Origin: Clostridium mobile
Lineage (GTDB): Bacteria; Bacillota; Clostridia; Clostridiales; Clostridiaceae
Direction: 5' to 3'
DNA length: 64,000 nt
NCBI RefSeq assembly: GCF_018918285.1
Contig: NZ_JAHLQF010000003.1
Coordinates: 682,001-746,000 of the forward strand
Shown here: positions 9,595 to 18,745 of the stretch, piece by piece
How the letters are laid out: each line of letters starts with the position of its first letter
Position numbering within the stretch: position 1 is the stretch's first letter
Made by a program: the position numbers and the translations under genes
Notes under the pieces: generated by a model
Database searches by the model: none
Told to the model about the DNA's origin: nothing
The model's input: only the letters and a program-made list of their open reading frames with translations

Positions 9595-11319
9595 ATGGAT
9601 TACATGAAAGTTTATGAAGAGTGGTTAAATAACAAATATTTTGATGAAGAGACCAGAGCAGAATTAGAGAGTATAAAGGATGATCCTAAGGAGATAGAAG
9701 ATAGATTTTATAGAAATTTAGAGTTTGGAACAGCGGGTTTAAGAGGGAAAATTGCTGCTGGTACAAATAGAATGAATAAGTACATAATAGCTAAAGTGAC
9801 TCAAGGACTTGCTGACTTCATAGTGGAAAATGGAAAAGAAGCTATGGACAGAGGAGTAGCTATAGCTTATGATTGCAGACATTATTCAGATGTATTTGCT
9901 AAAACTACGGCATTGGTATTAGCAGCTAATGGGATAAAAGCTTATCTTTTTGAAGGATTAAGACCTACACCAGAGCTTTCTTATACTGTAAGAAGATTAA
10001 ATACTATATCAGGTATAGTTGTTACAGCGAGCCATAATCCAAAAGATTATAATGGGTACAAAGTTTATTGGGAAGATGGAGCTCAAATATTATCTAGTAT
10101 TGGAGACCCTATCACAGAAAAAATAAATAATATAAATGATTTTAATAAAATAAAGATGATAAGTGAAGAAGAGGCTAAAGAAAAAGGACTTTTAATAATG
10201 CTAGGTAAAGAAATTGATGATGAATATATAGAAAAAGTAAAGAGCCTAAGCCTAAGAGAAGAGATTGATAAAGATATACACATAGTTTATACACCTTTAA
10301 ATGGAACAGGGAATGTACCTGTAAGAAGGGTTTTAAAAGAAAGAGGATTTAATAATATATTTGTAGTTCCTGAACAGGAAAATCCTGATCCAGATTTCAC
10401 CACAGTAGGATATCCAAATCCTGAAGATGTAAAGGCATTTAAATATGCTGAAGCACTAGGAAAAAAGGTGGGAGCAGAACTTTTAATAGCTACAGATCCA
10501 GACTGTGATAGATTAGCTATAATGGTAAAGGATAGAACTGGAGAATATGTAGCTTTTAACGGAAATCAAACTGGAGTTATATTAATAAAATACATAGTTG
10601 AAAGTATGAAAGATAAAGAGAAGCTGCCTAAAAATGCTTTCATAGTAAAATCCGTTGTTACTGGAGATTTAGGAAAGGCTATAGCACTAAAATATGGAGT
10701 TAAAACTTTTGAAGCATTAACAGGATTTAAAAATATATGTGGAAAGGCTAATGAGTTAGAAAAAGAAGGTAATCATAAATTTATATTTGGATATGAAGAA
10801 AGCATAGGGTATGTTGCAGGAGACTTTGTAAAGGATAAGGATGGAGTAATATCTTCAATGTTATTATGTGAGGCTGCTGCATATTATAAAACTTTAGGAA
10901 AAACTTTGATAGATGTGTTAAATGAAGTTTATGAAGAACACGGATATTATAGGGAAAAACTAATATCGCTAGTATTAGAAGGGGTAGAAGGACAAAAAAG
11001 AATATCTAGAATGATGAAAGTTTATAGAGAAGAATTCCCAAAGGTTATAGGAGAGGCTAAACTAGTTAAATACATTGATTTAGAAAAAGGCATGGAATAT
11101 GATTTAACAACTGACAAAGAAAGCAAGAGTGAAATACCTAAATCCAATGTATTAAAATTCATATTAGAAGATGGCTCTTGGTATGCTGTAAGACCTTCAG
11201 GTACTGAACCAAAAATAAAAATTTATATGTATTCTATAGATAAGACTCTAGAGCAAAGCGAAAATAAGCTAAAAGTGATGGAAGAAGTAATAATGAATAA
11301 ATTAAATTCAGTGGAATAG
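9595..11319 (+). CDS. pgcA: phosphoglucomutase / phosphomannomutase (alpha-D-phosphohexomutase)
   Basis: A 574-residue cytosolic enzyme interconverting hexose 1- and 6-phosphates, feeding UDP-glucose and wall polymer synthesis. Four family signatures are present in order: GTAGLRG near the N-terminus, TASHNP with the phospho-accepting Ser146, the Mg-binding loop DPDCDRLAI, the sugar loop GYEESIGY, and the phosphate-binding RPSGTEPKIK near the C-terminus. Length and motif order match the Bacillus PgcA (YhxB) branch better than the shorter GlmM branch. The ATG follows AGAAGGGAGATAATAATATT. It is monocistronic, between terminators at 9457-9490 and 11356-11398. Confidence 0.93.
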   Translation: MDYMKVYEEWLNNKYFDEETRAELESIKDDPKEIEDRFYRNLEFGTAGLRGKIAAGTNRMNKYIIAKVTQGLADFIVENGKEAMDRGVAIAYDCRHYSDVFAKTTALVLAANGIKAYLFEGLRPTPELSYTVRRLNTISGIVVTASHNPKDYNGYKVYWEDGAQILSSIGDPITEKINNINDFNKIKMISEEEAKEKGLLIMLGKEIDDEYIEKVKSLSLREEIDKDIHIVYTPLNGTGNVPVRRVLKERGFNNIFVVPEQENPDPDFTTVGYPNPEDVKAFKYAEALGKKVGAELLIATDPDCDRLAIMVKDRTGEYVAFNGNQTGVILIKYIVESMKDKEKLPKNAFIVKSVVTGDLGKAIALKYGVKTFEALTGFKNICGKANELEKEGNHKFIFGYEESIGYVAGDFVKDKDGVISSMLLCEAAAYYKTLGKTLIDVLNEVYEEHGYYREKLISLVLEGVEGQKRISRMMKVYREEFPKVIGEAKLVKYIDLEKGMEYDLTTDKESKSEIPKSNVLKFILEDGSWYAVRPSGTEPKIKIYMYSIDKTLEQSENKLKVMEEVIMNKLNSVE

Positions 11320-11355
11320 TTTTTTAGAGAGAAGAATCAAAAGTGAAAAGTTAAA

Positions 11356-11398
11356 GAATAAGTAGGGATTTTTGCGTTGCAAAAGTCCCTACTTATTC
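11356..11398. terminator. bidirectional terminator between convergent genes
   Basis: Arms 11356-11375 and 11379-11398 pair almost fully around a 3-nt loop (GAATAAGTAGGGA...TCCCTACTTATTC). It lies between pgcA (+) and the SpoIIP-like gene (-), so it can serve both. The preceding 30 bp are A/G-rich low-complexity sequence. Confidence 0.75.
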
Positions 11399-11411
11399 TA
11401 TTAGATTCCAT

Positions 11412-12107
11412 TTAAGAAGATTTAATATTAAGGTTTTTAAAGGCTGAAACAAGTGCATTAATACAAGCGTTAACATCCTCAATAGTTGAAGTATTGTTAC
11501 CAATTTCAACAAGAAGGGAGTTTTTAGATAAGTCTTGATTAAAATAATCAACCCCATTATTGTATAAATATATATTTGCCTTTACTTTTTCTGTCTTATT
11601 TATTTCCTCTACAATCAAATCAGCAAGTTTTTTGTTTGTCTCGTAATGAGGATTATTTTTAGAAAGAACAATGGTAATATCACTTTTAGCTGTTTTTGGA
11701 GAGTCGACGATATCCCTATGTATATCCAATAATATGACTTTGTCATAATTTTCAACATTGTTTTTTATGGCTTCACGGGAATTAGAGTATGACTCTGTAT
11801 AGGATTTTGGAGCTTTTAATTCTATAAAGCTACTCTTTAATCCTTCTTTTATAAGACTATCATTAATAATTGCTCCAATATCAGTAACCTTTTTTCCAAA
11901 GGCATACTCCTCATCTGCATGGGTATTATATATAACTATAGGAGAAAGGCTTGATTCTGTAGTGGTTTTATTGACTTCCATTGATAAGTCAGTAGAATTA
12001 TTTATCATATCTGTTTTTTTTCGTGATTTTGAATAGGAAAAACCTACTACTACAACTAATGTAAAAAGTGATATTGCAATAATTATGTTTCTCTGAGATC
12101 TTTTCAT
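11412..12107 (-). CDS. SpoIIP-like N-acetylmuramoyl-L-alanine amidase family protein
   Basis: The start is set at 12107 (MKRSQRN) because AAAGGGAG abuts the upstream TTG but is well spaced for this ATG. The 231-residue product has one N-terminal membrane helix (about 7-26) and an extracytoplasmic domain with SpoIIP features: IVIYNTHADEEY (zinc histidine), a VGAxI/SxxG-type helix region, the SYSNSREAI segment, LLDIHRD, and NSLLVEIGNNTST near the end. SpoIIP is a septal peptidoglycan amidase/endopeptidase in engulfment, working with SpoIID and SpoIIM. This copy is short and the usual YNQDLSP motif reads FNQDLSK, so it may be a paralogue rather than the engulfment enzyme. Confidence 0.75.
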   Translation of the reverse strand: MKRSQRNIIIAISLFTLVVVVGFSYSKSRKKTDMINNSTDLSMEVNKTTTESSLSPIVIYNTHADEEYAFGKKVTDIGAIINDSLIKEGLKSSFIELKAPKSYTESYSNSREAIKNNVENYDKVILLDIHRDIVDSPKTAKSDITIVLSKNNPHYETNKKLADLIVEEINKTEKVKANIYLYNNGVDYFNQDLSKNSLLVEIGNNTSTIEDVNACINALVSAFKNLNIKSS

Positions 12108-12400
12108 TGTTATCAACTCCCTTTTAAAATTCTCATATATATTGTAAAAATATATACAAATTTTATTTTAATTCATGTATTTCCATAAATTATGGTTACA
12201 TTTATATTATGAACAGGTTAGAGTGGATTTATAACCATTGAAAAAAGATAAACATAAAATTATGAATGAATTATTAAGTACATGTAAATTTATAAAAGAA
12301 ATCTTCAAGTTTACGAAAAAATAGAGGTATAATATTATTGTGATTTTAAATAAAAAAAGGAAAAAATAAAAGATAGATAACATAAAGAGGAGAGAGTAAT

Positions 12401-13246
12401 ATGGAAAAAATAGGACTAGTGCTAGAAGGCGGAGGAATGAGAGGATTATATACAGCAGGAGTGTTAGATTTCTTTATGGAAAAAAATCTGTATTTTCCAT
12501 ATGTTATAGGGGTATCTATGGGGGCTTGCAATGGTACATCCTACATATCAAAACAAATAGGAAGAAATAAAGATGTGACTATTGGATATATAAATGATCC
12601 TAGATATATAAGCTATAGAAACTTTTTGAAATGTAAAAGTATATTTGGATTAGATTTTATGTATAATGAAATACCTAATAAGTTAAATCCATTTGACTTT
12701 CATAGTTTTTCTGAGGCAAAAGAAAACTTTGTAGTTGTAGCTACAGATTGTAAGACAGGGGAACCAATATATTTTTATAAGGATGATAATGAAGATATAT
12801 TAACCGTAGTAAAAGCTTCAGCTAGCCTTCCTTTTATATCCCCTATAGTAAAGTATAAAGATAGATTATTATTAGATGGTGGAATTGCAGACTCTATTCC
12901 TGTAAAGAAGTCTATGAAAGATGGATTTGAGAGAAATATAATAGTGCTGACAAGACCTAAAGGATATAGAAAGGAACCTTTTAAACATAAGAGATTATTA
13001 AAAAGAGTTTATTCAGGTTATGATAATTTAATTGAGGCCATATTAGATAGATATAAGCATTACAATGAAACTCTAGATTACATAGAAAAATTAGAAGAAG
13101 AGGGTAAAGTTTTTATAATAAGACCTAAAGTAGGATTAAAGGTAGGAAGAATAGAAAGAAATAAAGAAAAGTTGGAGAACTTATATAAAATAGGTTATGA
13201 GGATATAGAGAAAAGGTATGAGACATTATTAGACTGGGTAAAGTGA
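12401..13246 (+). CDS. patatin-like phospholipase
   Basis: A 281-residue cytosolic serine lipase/acyl hydrolase. It shows the oxyanion loop EGGGMRGLYTAGVLDFF at residues 8-24, the nucleophile elbow GVSMGACNG (GxSxG), and the catalytic DGG in LLDGGIADSIP. The C-terminal third (KRLLKRVYSGYDNLIEAIL and onward) matches the YjjU-type patatins that carry an extra helical domain. The ATG follows AGAGGAGAGAGTAAT. It stands alone, with 284 bp of AT-rich promoter-type sequence upstream and the asnA leader downstream. Substrate unknown; membrane phospholipid is likely from the family. Confidence 0.88.
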   Translation: MEKIGLVLEGGGMRGLYTAGVLDFFMEKNLYFPYVIGVSMGACNGTSYISKQIGRNKDVTIGYINDPRYISYRNFLKCKSIFGLDFMYNEIPNKLNPFDFHSFSEAKENFVVVATDCKTGEPIYFYKDDNEDILTVVKASASLPFISPIVKYKDRLLLDGGIADSIPVKKSMKDGFERNIIVLTRPKGYRKEPFKHKRLLKRVYSGYDNLIEAILDRYKHYNETLDYIEKLEEEGKVFIIRPKVGLKVGRIERNKEKLENLYKIGYEDIEKRYETLLDWVK

Positions 13247-13404
13247 AGCTTAGTTTAAATAGAGTTTTAAATCTATCTGAGCTTTAGCTGAACTAATCTA
13301 GGAGCTTAGTAGCACTTAGTAATAAATTAATAATGCTAAGCTATGGGATAAATAAATAAAGTTTGGGAAAGCTATTGACAATATAAATTATAACCTATAT
13401 AATG
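13247..13404 (+). promoter_or_regulatory. intergenic stretch with the asnA/T-box promoter
   Basis: It contains a consensus sigma-A promoter: TTGACA at 13375-13380, a 17-nt spacer, and TATAAT at 13398-13403. Upstream is a 7-bp inverted repeat AGCTTAG/CTAAGCT (13313-13342), possibly the end of the patatin transcript. No small gene is seen. Confidence 0.8.
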
Positions 13405-13700
13405 AAATTTAATTAATTAACTTGTCCTAAACAAAGACTGTGAGGAGAAGAGTAAGTATAAAAGGTAGTCATAGCGAATGGGGGATGGTGGAAGCCCTAT
13501 ACGAAAGTTATACTGAAGAACATCTCTGAGTCTCTAACCAAAATCCTTAAGGAGAGTAGGCTTAGACGGATCCCAACCGTTAAAAAGGGAGAGTATTGAT
13601 AGATATTCTTAGTACGAGAAGAGCTTTTTTAAAGCTAATCAGGGTGGTACCGCGGAAGATATATACCTTTCGTCCCTTTATGGGATGAGAGGTTTTTTGT
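13405..13700 (+). promoter_or_regulatory. T-box leader (asparagine) with terminator/antiterminator
   Basis: The T-box core AGGGTGGTACCGCGG at 13641-13655 is followed by a terminator whose stem uses CCTTTCGTCCC and GGGATGAGAGG and runs into TTTTTTG. Stem I features are visible: GAGTAAGTA, then GGGGGATGGTGGAAGCCC near the apex, then GAAGAACATCTCTGAG. The AAC triplet at 13519-13521 is the likely specifier, matching tRNA-Asn and the downstream asnA. Uncharged tRNA-Asn should stabilise the antiterminator and raise asnA expression. The specifier choice is inference from position. Confidence 0.92.
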
Positions 13701-13760
13701 TTTTAAAAATAGTGTGCACTATAAAAACATTATATATAATATAGGAGGTAGCAATAGACT

Positions 13761-14783
13761 ATGGGTAAATATAATGAGAGACTTATAATTCCAGAAGATT
13801 ATAAAACAGATTTAAGTTTAAAAGAAACTGCAATAGCACTAAAATGTGTTAAGGATACTTTTGAAAGAGCATTAGCTCATAAATTAAATTTAATAAGAGT
13901 ATCAGCACCTTTATTTGTTAGATGTGATAAAGGATTAAATGATAACCTAAGCGGTGTGGAAAGACCTGTATCCTTTACAATAAAGGATGATAATGAGGCT
14001 TCAGCTGAGATAGTACACTCCTTAGCTAAGTGGAAAAGAATGGCCCTATATAGATATGGATTTGATGCAGATGAAGGGCTTTATACAGATATGAATGCCA
14101 TAAGAAGAGATGAAGATTTAGATAATATACATTCAATATATGTAGATCAATGGGATTGGGAAAAGGTATTAAAAAAAGAGGATAGAAATGAGGGCTATTT
14201 AAAGGATATAGTAAGAAAAATATATGAAGCTTTCAAAGAAACTGAAAAGAAAGTAACTGAAAGATATCCTTTTTTACAAAAAAATCTTCCAGAAGAAATA
14301 ACCTTTATAACCTCTCAAGAGCTTGAAGATTTATTCCCAGGATTAACTCCAAAGGAAAGAGAGGATGCTATAACTAAGGAAAAAGGAGCAGTATTCCTAA
14401 TGCAAATAGGTAAAACTCTAACCTCTGGTGAAAAACATGATGGTAGAGCTCCAGACTATGATGATTGGGAATTAAATGGAGACATACTTTTCTGGAATCC
14501 AATCTTAGGAAAGGCTCTAGAGTTATCCTCTATGGGAATAAGAGTAGATGAAGAAGCGTTATTAAAACAGCTTAAATTAGCTAACTGTGAAGAGAGAATG
14601 AATTTAGAATTCCATAAATTATTATTAGAAAAGAAGCTACCTTACACAATAGGTGGAGGAATAGGGCAATCAAGAATGTGTATGTTCTTTTTACAGAAGG
14701 CACATATTGGTGAAGTTCAATCATCCATATGGCCTGAAGATATGATTAAATTCTGTGAAGAAAAGGGAATAAATATTTTATAA
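13761..14783 (+). CDS. asnA: aspartate-ammonia ligase (asparagine synthetase A)
   Basis: A 340-residue cytosolic enzyme making asparagine from aspartate, ammonia and ATP. The sequence has the class II aaRS-like fold of Asn[13 protein letters not shown] and [12 protein letters not shown] near the start, [43 protein letters not shown], and the C-terminal [12 protein letters not shown]. Length matches the family (about 330-340). The ATG follows ATAGGAGGTAGCAATAGACT. It is controlled by the T-box leader directly upstream and closed by a terminator at 14785-14823. Confidence 0.96.
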   Translation: MGKYNERLIIPEDYKTDLSLKETAIALKCVKDTFERALAHKLNLIRVSAPLFVRCDKGLNDNLSGVERPVSFTIKDDNEASAEIVHSLAKWKRMALYRYGFDADEGLYTDMNAIRRDEDLDNIHSIYVDQWDWEKVLKKEDRNEGYLKDIVRKIYEAFKETEKKVTERYPFLQKNLPEEITFITSQELEDLFPGLTPKEREDAITKEKGAVFLMQIGKTLTSGEKHDGRAPDYDDWELNGDILFWNPILGKALELSSMGIRVDEEALLKQLKLANCEERMNLEFHKLLLEKKLPYTIGGGIGQSRMCMFFLQKAHIGEVQSSIWPEDMIKFCEEKGINIL

Positions 14784-14784
14784 T

Positions 14785-14823
14785 AAAAAGGTTAAGAGTC
14801 TTATAAGATTCTTAACCTTTTTA
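14785..14823 (+). terminator. asnA terminator
   Basis: Stem AAAAAGGTTAAGA / TCTTAACCTTTTT followed by ATTTTC, immediately after the asnA stop. Confidence 0.85.
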
Positions 14824-14955
14824 TTTTCTCTCTTATATTATCACATTAGGAATTTAGAATAAGAGGTTTTAAAAAAGATTAAAGATAAGTGTATCAATAA
14901 TAATTTTAATGCAAATAATATAATAAAAGATATTTTCAAAGTTGAATTTATGTAG

Positions 14956-14982
14956 TATAATTGAAATTGATATTCATTATCA
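14956..14982 (+). promoter_or_regulatory. promoter -10 with Fur-like operator
   Basis: A -10 hexamer TATAAT lies at 14956-14961. Just downstream, TGATATTCATTATCA (14968-14982) differs at one base from the 7-1-7 Fur core TGATAATnATTATCA, and the wider ATTGATA/TATCAAT arms (14966-14984) are perfect. The position is right for iron-dependent repression of the DUF3793 gene. Confidence 0.65.
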
Positions 14983-15002
14983 ATAAAGAAAGGGTGGTTA
15001 CT

Positions 15003-15599
15003 ATGAGTCAACTTGAAATTATATCAACATTAAAAATGATAAATGAATTAGAAGAAAAAGACTATATGTTTTATATGACGGCATACAATATAGCACCTGT
15101 CATTAATGGGAACAAACCCTCTTGTATATTAACTTTTTCTCGAAATAACAAAAATTTATATGATATGTGGAAAAGATATAATAATGAATTTTTAGAGAAC
15201 TATAATATTGATGCGTTTACTATTAAAGATACAGGAGATGTGTATACGGTTATTTTTTATAGAAAAGATAGATTAGAAGAACACATATTTAATCATAGAA
15301 ACATCCTTTTTCTAAATAGATTTGGATATAATGAAGAAATGTCCTTGGAAGAATGCTTGGAATTAATGAAGAAAAGATATGAGGATTTTTGTCCTCATGA
15401 AATGGGAATATTTTTAGGTATACCTTTAGAGGATGTGGAAGCCTTTATGGATTACCCAGAAAGGGATTTTATAACCTTTGGATATTGGAAGGTATATTAT
15501 AATTTGGAAGAGGCTTTAGAGACGTTTAGATCTTATGATGAAGCTAAAATTAAAGTGTTAAGAGATGTTAGAGAAAAAATACAACCTTGGAGTAATTAA
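15003..15599 (+). CDS. DUF3793 family protein, probably iron-regulated
   Basis: The start is set at 15003 since AAAGGGTGGTT precedes this ATG. The 198-residue product matches what I know of DUF3793: an N-terminal helical part, a YTVIFYRKDRLEEHI strand-helix, CPHEMGIFLGIPLEDVEAFM and the GYWKVYYNLEEALETFRSYD segment near the C-terminus. Function is not established; members often sit near iron or heme genes, and here a Fur-like box overlaps the transcription start. The 3' end encodes QPW within the left arm of a terminator. It is convergent with the btu-type operon. Confidence 0.8.
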   Translation: MSQLEIISTLKMINELEEKDYMFYMTAYNIAPVINGNKPSCILTFSRNNKNLYDMWKRYNNEFLENYNIDAFTIKDTGDVYTVIFYRKDRLEEHIFNHRNILFLNRFGYNEEMSLEECLELMKKRYEDFCPHEMGIFLGIPLEDVEAFMDYPERDFITFGYWKVYYNLEEALETFRSYDEAKIKVLRDVREKIQPWSN

Positions 15600-15619
15600 T
15601 ATCACCAAGGTTGTATTTT
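15581..15619. terminator. bidirectional terminator overlapping a stop codon
   Basis: Arms ACAACCTTGG (15581-15590) and CCAAGGTTGT (15605-15614). A run of A precedes the left arm and ATTTTT follows the right arm, so it can terminate both the DUF3793 gene (+) and the transporter operon (-). The left arm lies inside the DUF3793 coding sequence. Confidence 0.8.
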
Positions 15620-15622
15620 TGT

Positions 15623-16447
15623 TTAAAGGACATTTATTAATAATTCTTCTCTCATATAATTTTTACTTATGGGAATTATATGTGGTTTTCCTGTAACGGG
15701 ATTTTTTATTATGCAAGTTTTTATATTATATGCATTCTGTATATTATTCTCCGTTAATACCTCTTCTGGTACTCCATGAGAGGATATATTGCCTTCTTTT
15801 AATAAAACTAAATAATCACTATATTGTGCAGCTAAATTTAAATCGTGGAGTACAGCTATAATAGTAACTTCTCTATTTAAATATTTAACCGTATCTAGAA
15901 TATCAATTTGGTGTTGAATATCTAGATTAGAAATAGGCTCATCTAATAAAATTATGTCGCTTTTTTGAGATAAGGCTCTAGCTATAATCACTCGTTGGCG
16001 TTCGCCACCACTAAGTTGATTAATGAATTTATCTTTAAGGTGCCAGGTATTTGTCATCTCCATAGCCTCTTTAACTATAGATAAATCCTTTTCCCCTTCA
16101 TTTTCAAATCTTTTTAAATAAGGAGCTCTACCCATAAGGACAATATCTAAAACAGAGAAATCAAAGTCTATATTTGTATTTTGAGGTACTGAGGATAGCT
16201 TTTTAGCTAAATCTTTGGTTTTATAATCATTTATTTCCTTACCGTCGATGTAAATACAGCTTTGATTTACAGGTAATGCCCTACCTATATTTTTTAGAAG
16301 GGTGGTTTTCCCAGAACCATTAGGTCCTATAATGCTGTAAAATTTATCTTTTTCAAACTTTATATTTATACCATTCAGTATTTGCTTGTCATCATAGGAA
16401 TAATTTAAATTATTTATATCAACTGAATGTGAGTTATCTCCAGCCAT
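15623..16447 (-). CDS. btuD: ABC transporter ATPase, cobalamin/iron-complex type (BtuD/FecE-like)
   Basis: A 274-residue ATPase energising import through the adjacent BtuC-like permease. It has Walker A GPNGSGKTT, Q-loop SSVPQNT, signature LSGGERQR, Walker B DIILLDEP and the H-loop histidine in VLHDLNLA. The ATG overlaps the permease stop by one base (TAATG), typical of translational coupling. The FecCD-family importers cannot be told apart by sequence alone, but the cobalamin riboswitch upstream of the operon points to corrinoids. It is the last gene of the operon and ends in the bidirectional terminator. Confidence 0.9.
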   Translation of the reverse strand: MAGDNSHSVDINNLNYSYDDKQILNGINIKFEKDKFYSIIGPNGSGKTTLLKNIGRALPVNQSCIYIDGKEINDYKTKDLAKKLSSVPQNTNIDFDFSVLDIVLMGRAPYLKRFENEGEKDLSIVKEAMEMTNTWHLKDKFINQLSGGERQRVIIARALSQKSDIILLDEPISNLDIQHQIDILDTVKYLNREVTIIAVLHDLNLAAQYSDYLVLLKEGNISSHGVPEEVLTENNIQNAYNIKTCIIKNPVTGKPHIIPISKNYMREELLINVL

Positions 16448-17499
16448 TACATCACCTTCTTTTTATTCTTTATTAAAAGATATATAAAATAGGGAGCACC
16501 AAAAATTGAAGTTATTGCACCTACAGGAATTTCTGCAGGTGGTGCCAAAGTTCTTGCTAAAGTATCTGAGATTATCATGAAGATTCCTCCACCTAAGGCT
16601 GTAAAAGGAAGCAATACTCTATGGTCAGGACCAACTATAATCCTTATCATATGAGGAATTATTAATCCTACAAACCCAATTATTCCGCTCACAGATACAC
16701 AAGCGGCTATGATTACTGATGAAATCACAAGCAATATTTTCTTTACCTTATCTACCTCTACACCTAGAGAAGATGCGGTATCATCTCCTGTTAGCATTAC
16801 ATTTAGATCCTTTGAAAATATAAATATTAGAAATCCTCCAATTAAAATAAAAGGTAATAGAGAAAGAACAGCTTTCCAATTTGCTGAATTTAAACTTCCC
16901 ATTGTCCAAAATATTATCTGCTCAACCTGTTCTCTATTAAAAATCATGATAAGAGAAATTATTGAAGATAATAGAAAGCTCACAGAAACTCCGGCTAATA
17001 GTAATGTGTTGGTTGGAAGTTTAGTACCGGTTTTTGCTATGCTATATACTAATAATGTGGTAAGCATAGCTCCAGTGAAAGCAAAGGAGGTAACTCCATT
17101 TAGTCCTAAAAATGTAATGTTTAAACCAAGTGTAATTGCAATGGAGGCTCCTAGAGCAGAACCGGAAGAAATTCCTAATATATAGGGATCTGCCATAGGG
17201 TTTTTAAAAATGGCTTGAAAAACACATCCCACTAATGATAAACCAGCTCCTATTAGCGCAGCTAATATAATTCTTGGCAATCTTAAGTTTAAAATAATTA
17301 ATTTATGAGTGGAAGATATGCCTTCTAAATTTATATATTTTCCGAAGAGAGGTATCTTTGAAGAAAGAATTTTCATGCTTTGATAAAAATTTATATTTGC
17401 CACTCCTAAGGTACTGGACATTACTGTAATAACTAGCAATATAACTACTAATATAATTAATAAAAATTTATAATGTTTTCTTTTGTTAATATAAGACAT
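16447..17499 (-). CDS. btuC: FecCD/BtuC-family permease, corrinoid import
   Basis: A 350-residue inner-membrane permease with about ten hydrophobic helices. Family marks are GLSLVGCVFQAIFKNPMADPYILGISSGSALGA, the LGVEVDKVKK coupling loop, GFVGLIIPHMIRIIVGPDHR and the C-terminal PAEIPVGAITSIFGAPYFIYLL. The ATG has AAGGAG 9 nt upstream. It lies between the binding-protein gene (49 bp upstream) and the ATPase (1-bp overlap), in one riboswitch-controlled unit. An unrelated open frame on the opposite strand inside it is not considered real. Confidence 0.92.
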   Translation of the reverse strand: MSYINKRKHYKFLLIILVVILLVITVMSSTLGVANINFYQSMKILSSKIPLFGKYINLEGISSTHKLIILNLRLPRIILAALIGAGLSLVGCVFQAIFKNPMADPYILGISSGSALGASIAITLGLNITFLGLNGVTSFAFTGAMLTTLLVYSIAKTGTKLPTNTLLLAGVSVSFLLSSIISLIMIFNREQVEQIIFWTMGSLNSANWKAVLSLLPFILIGGFLIFIFSKDLNVMLTGDDTASSLGVEVDKVKKILLVISSVIIAACVSVSGIIGFVGLIIPHMIRIIVGPDHRVLLPFTALGGGIFMIISDTLARTLAPPAEIPVGAITSIFGAPYFIYLLIKNKKKVM

Positions 17500-17548
17500 G
17501 AAAATTCTCCTTTTCTTAATCCTAAATATTATTAAATATAATTAAATA

Positions 17549-18490
17549 TTATTTGAAAGCCTCAGGGTGAATTATTTTAGCTAAAGCTTCTAAGCCGTCA
17601 GCCAGTCTCGGCCCTTGTCTATCTAACATATTATTATCAATTTCAAATAAATTACCTTTTTTAATCGCATCTAAATCCTTATATCCAGTTGCAACTTTGA
17701 TTCTTTCTTTAGTGTCGAAGTATTTTGATACTATAACCATATCAGGATTTTTTTCTAATACTTTTTCAACAGAGTATTTCCAACCTTCTGCATCATCTGC
17801 TACATTTTTACCTCCAGCCATAACTATCATATTTCGTATGAAGGTTTCTTTAGTAGCGGTATAATCGCCATATTGGCCAAAATCTATTACATAATATACG
17901 GATGGAGTTCCTTTTCCTTGAACTTTTGATGTAACATATTCTACCTTTTCTTTCATTCCATCTACAACTTCTTTTGCTTTATCATTGGTGTTCAATACCT
18001 GACCCATTTTCTCTAAAGTATTATAAGCTCCATCAAAACTCTCTTCTCCATATAATGCAACAACTTTAATACCTAAATCTTCAAGTTTTTTAAGTACGTC
18101 TTTTGGAAAGTGAGTAGAAGCTATTACAATATCAGGGTTTAAATCAACTATTTTTTCAATACTTGGAGTTTGTAAGCTGCCGATGGATTCAACAGACTTT
18201 ACCTCTTCTGGATAGTCACAAAAATCTGTTCTTCCTACTAATTTATCTCCTTTACCTAAGGCGTAGATAGCTTCAGTAATATTTGGTCCTAAGGATATTA
18301 TTCTCTCTGGTTCTTTGTCTATAGTAACTTCTCTTTCATAAGAATCTTTTATTTTTAAAGGATATGTTGTAGTTACTGGCTGTTTAGTAGTGTTTTCATT
18401 TTCGTTTTTTACATCCTTTCCACAGGCTGTTAGTGAAACTATAATAATTAGTGATAAAATTCCTATAATAATTTTTTTGAGTTTGGTCAT
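17549..18490 (-). CDS. btuF: substrate-binding lipoprotein, corrinoid importer
   Basis: A 313-residue lipoprotein. MTKLKK, a hydrophobic helix and a lipobox SLTAC place the lipidated cysteine at about 22. The mature part is a two-lobe class III binding protein: PERIISLGPNITEAIYALGKGDKLVGRTDFCDYPEEV, then VDLNPDIVIAS, and a second lobe with GQYGDYTATKETFIRNMIVMAGGKNVA. The GRTxxCxYP segment is typical of BtuF. AAGGAGG precedes the ATG. It is the first gene after a cobalamin riboswitch, so the ligand is very likely cobalamin or a precursor corrinoid. Confidence 0.92.
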   Translation of the reverse strand: MTKLKKIIIGILSLIIIVSLTACGKDVKNENENTTKQPVTTTYPLKIKDSYEREVTIDKEPERIISLGPNITEAIYALGKGDKLVGRTDFCDYPEEVKSVESIGSLQTPSIEKIVDLNPDIVIASTHFPKDVLKKLEDLGIKVVALYGEESFDGAYNTLEKMGQVLNTNDKAKEVVDGMKEKVEYVTSKVQGKGTPSVYYVIDFGQYGDYTATKETFIRNMIVMAGGKNVADDAEGWKYSVEKVLEKNPDMVIVSKYFDTKERIKVATGYKDLDAIKKGNLFEIDNNMLDRQGPRLADGLEALAKIIHPEAFK

Positions 18491-18510
18491 TCTACTTCCT
18501 CCTTAAATTT

Positions 18511-18745
18511 TAAAAAAACAAAAAACCCTTATCATAAGATAACGGCTTAAAATTTTAAACCATTAGCTTATCCACGTAAGCTAAGCGTTTAGACGTTATA
18601 GGCAGATTTCCTGGCTTAGATTCATCGTCTATTTAGCTCCTTCCCCAAAATATTGAGTGGACAATGCTAATGACTCATCATCACAGTGGCGGGACCGCAG
18701 AAGATTTAACTTCTTTCCCTATTAAACCCTTAAGGGTACCTATAA
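18511..18745 (-). promoter_or_regulatory. cobalamin riboswitch with terminator platform
   Basis: Read on the minus strand. The P1 helix pairs TTATAGG (18739-18745) with CCTATAA (18596-18602). The conserved core has CCCGCCACTGTGA near 18680-18695 and the B12 box AAGCCAGGAAATCTGCCT near 18601-18618. Downstream a hairpin (18526-18545; CC.TTATC loop GATAA.GG) runs into TTTTTTGTTTTTTT, so control is probably by transcription termination when adenosylcobalamin is bound. It precedes btuF by 20 nt. Confidence 0.95.

Noticed and set aside
11325..11360. A/G-rich stretch resembling that at 23615-23670, considered as a dispersed repeat family
   Set aside because: Similarity is mostly low-complexity A/G composition with short GAAAAGT-like words; not strong enough to call a repeat from two copies.
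16709..17185. 158-codon open frame on the + strand inside the corrinoid permease
   Set aside because: Antisense shadow of a well-supported FecCD permease, with no ribosome binding site and a low-complexity product.
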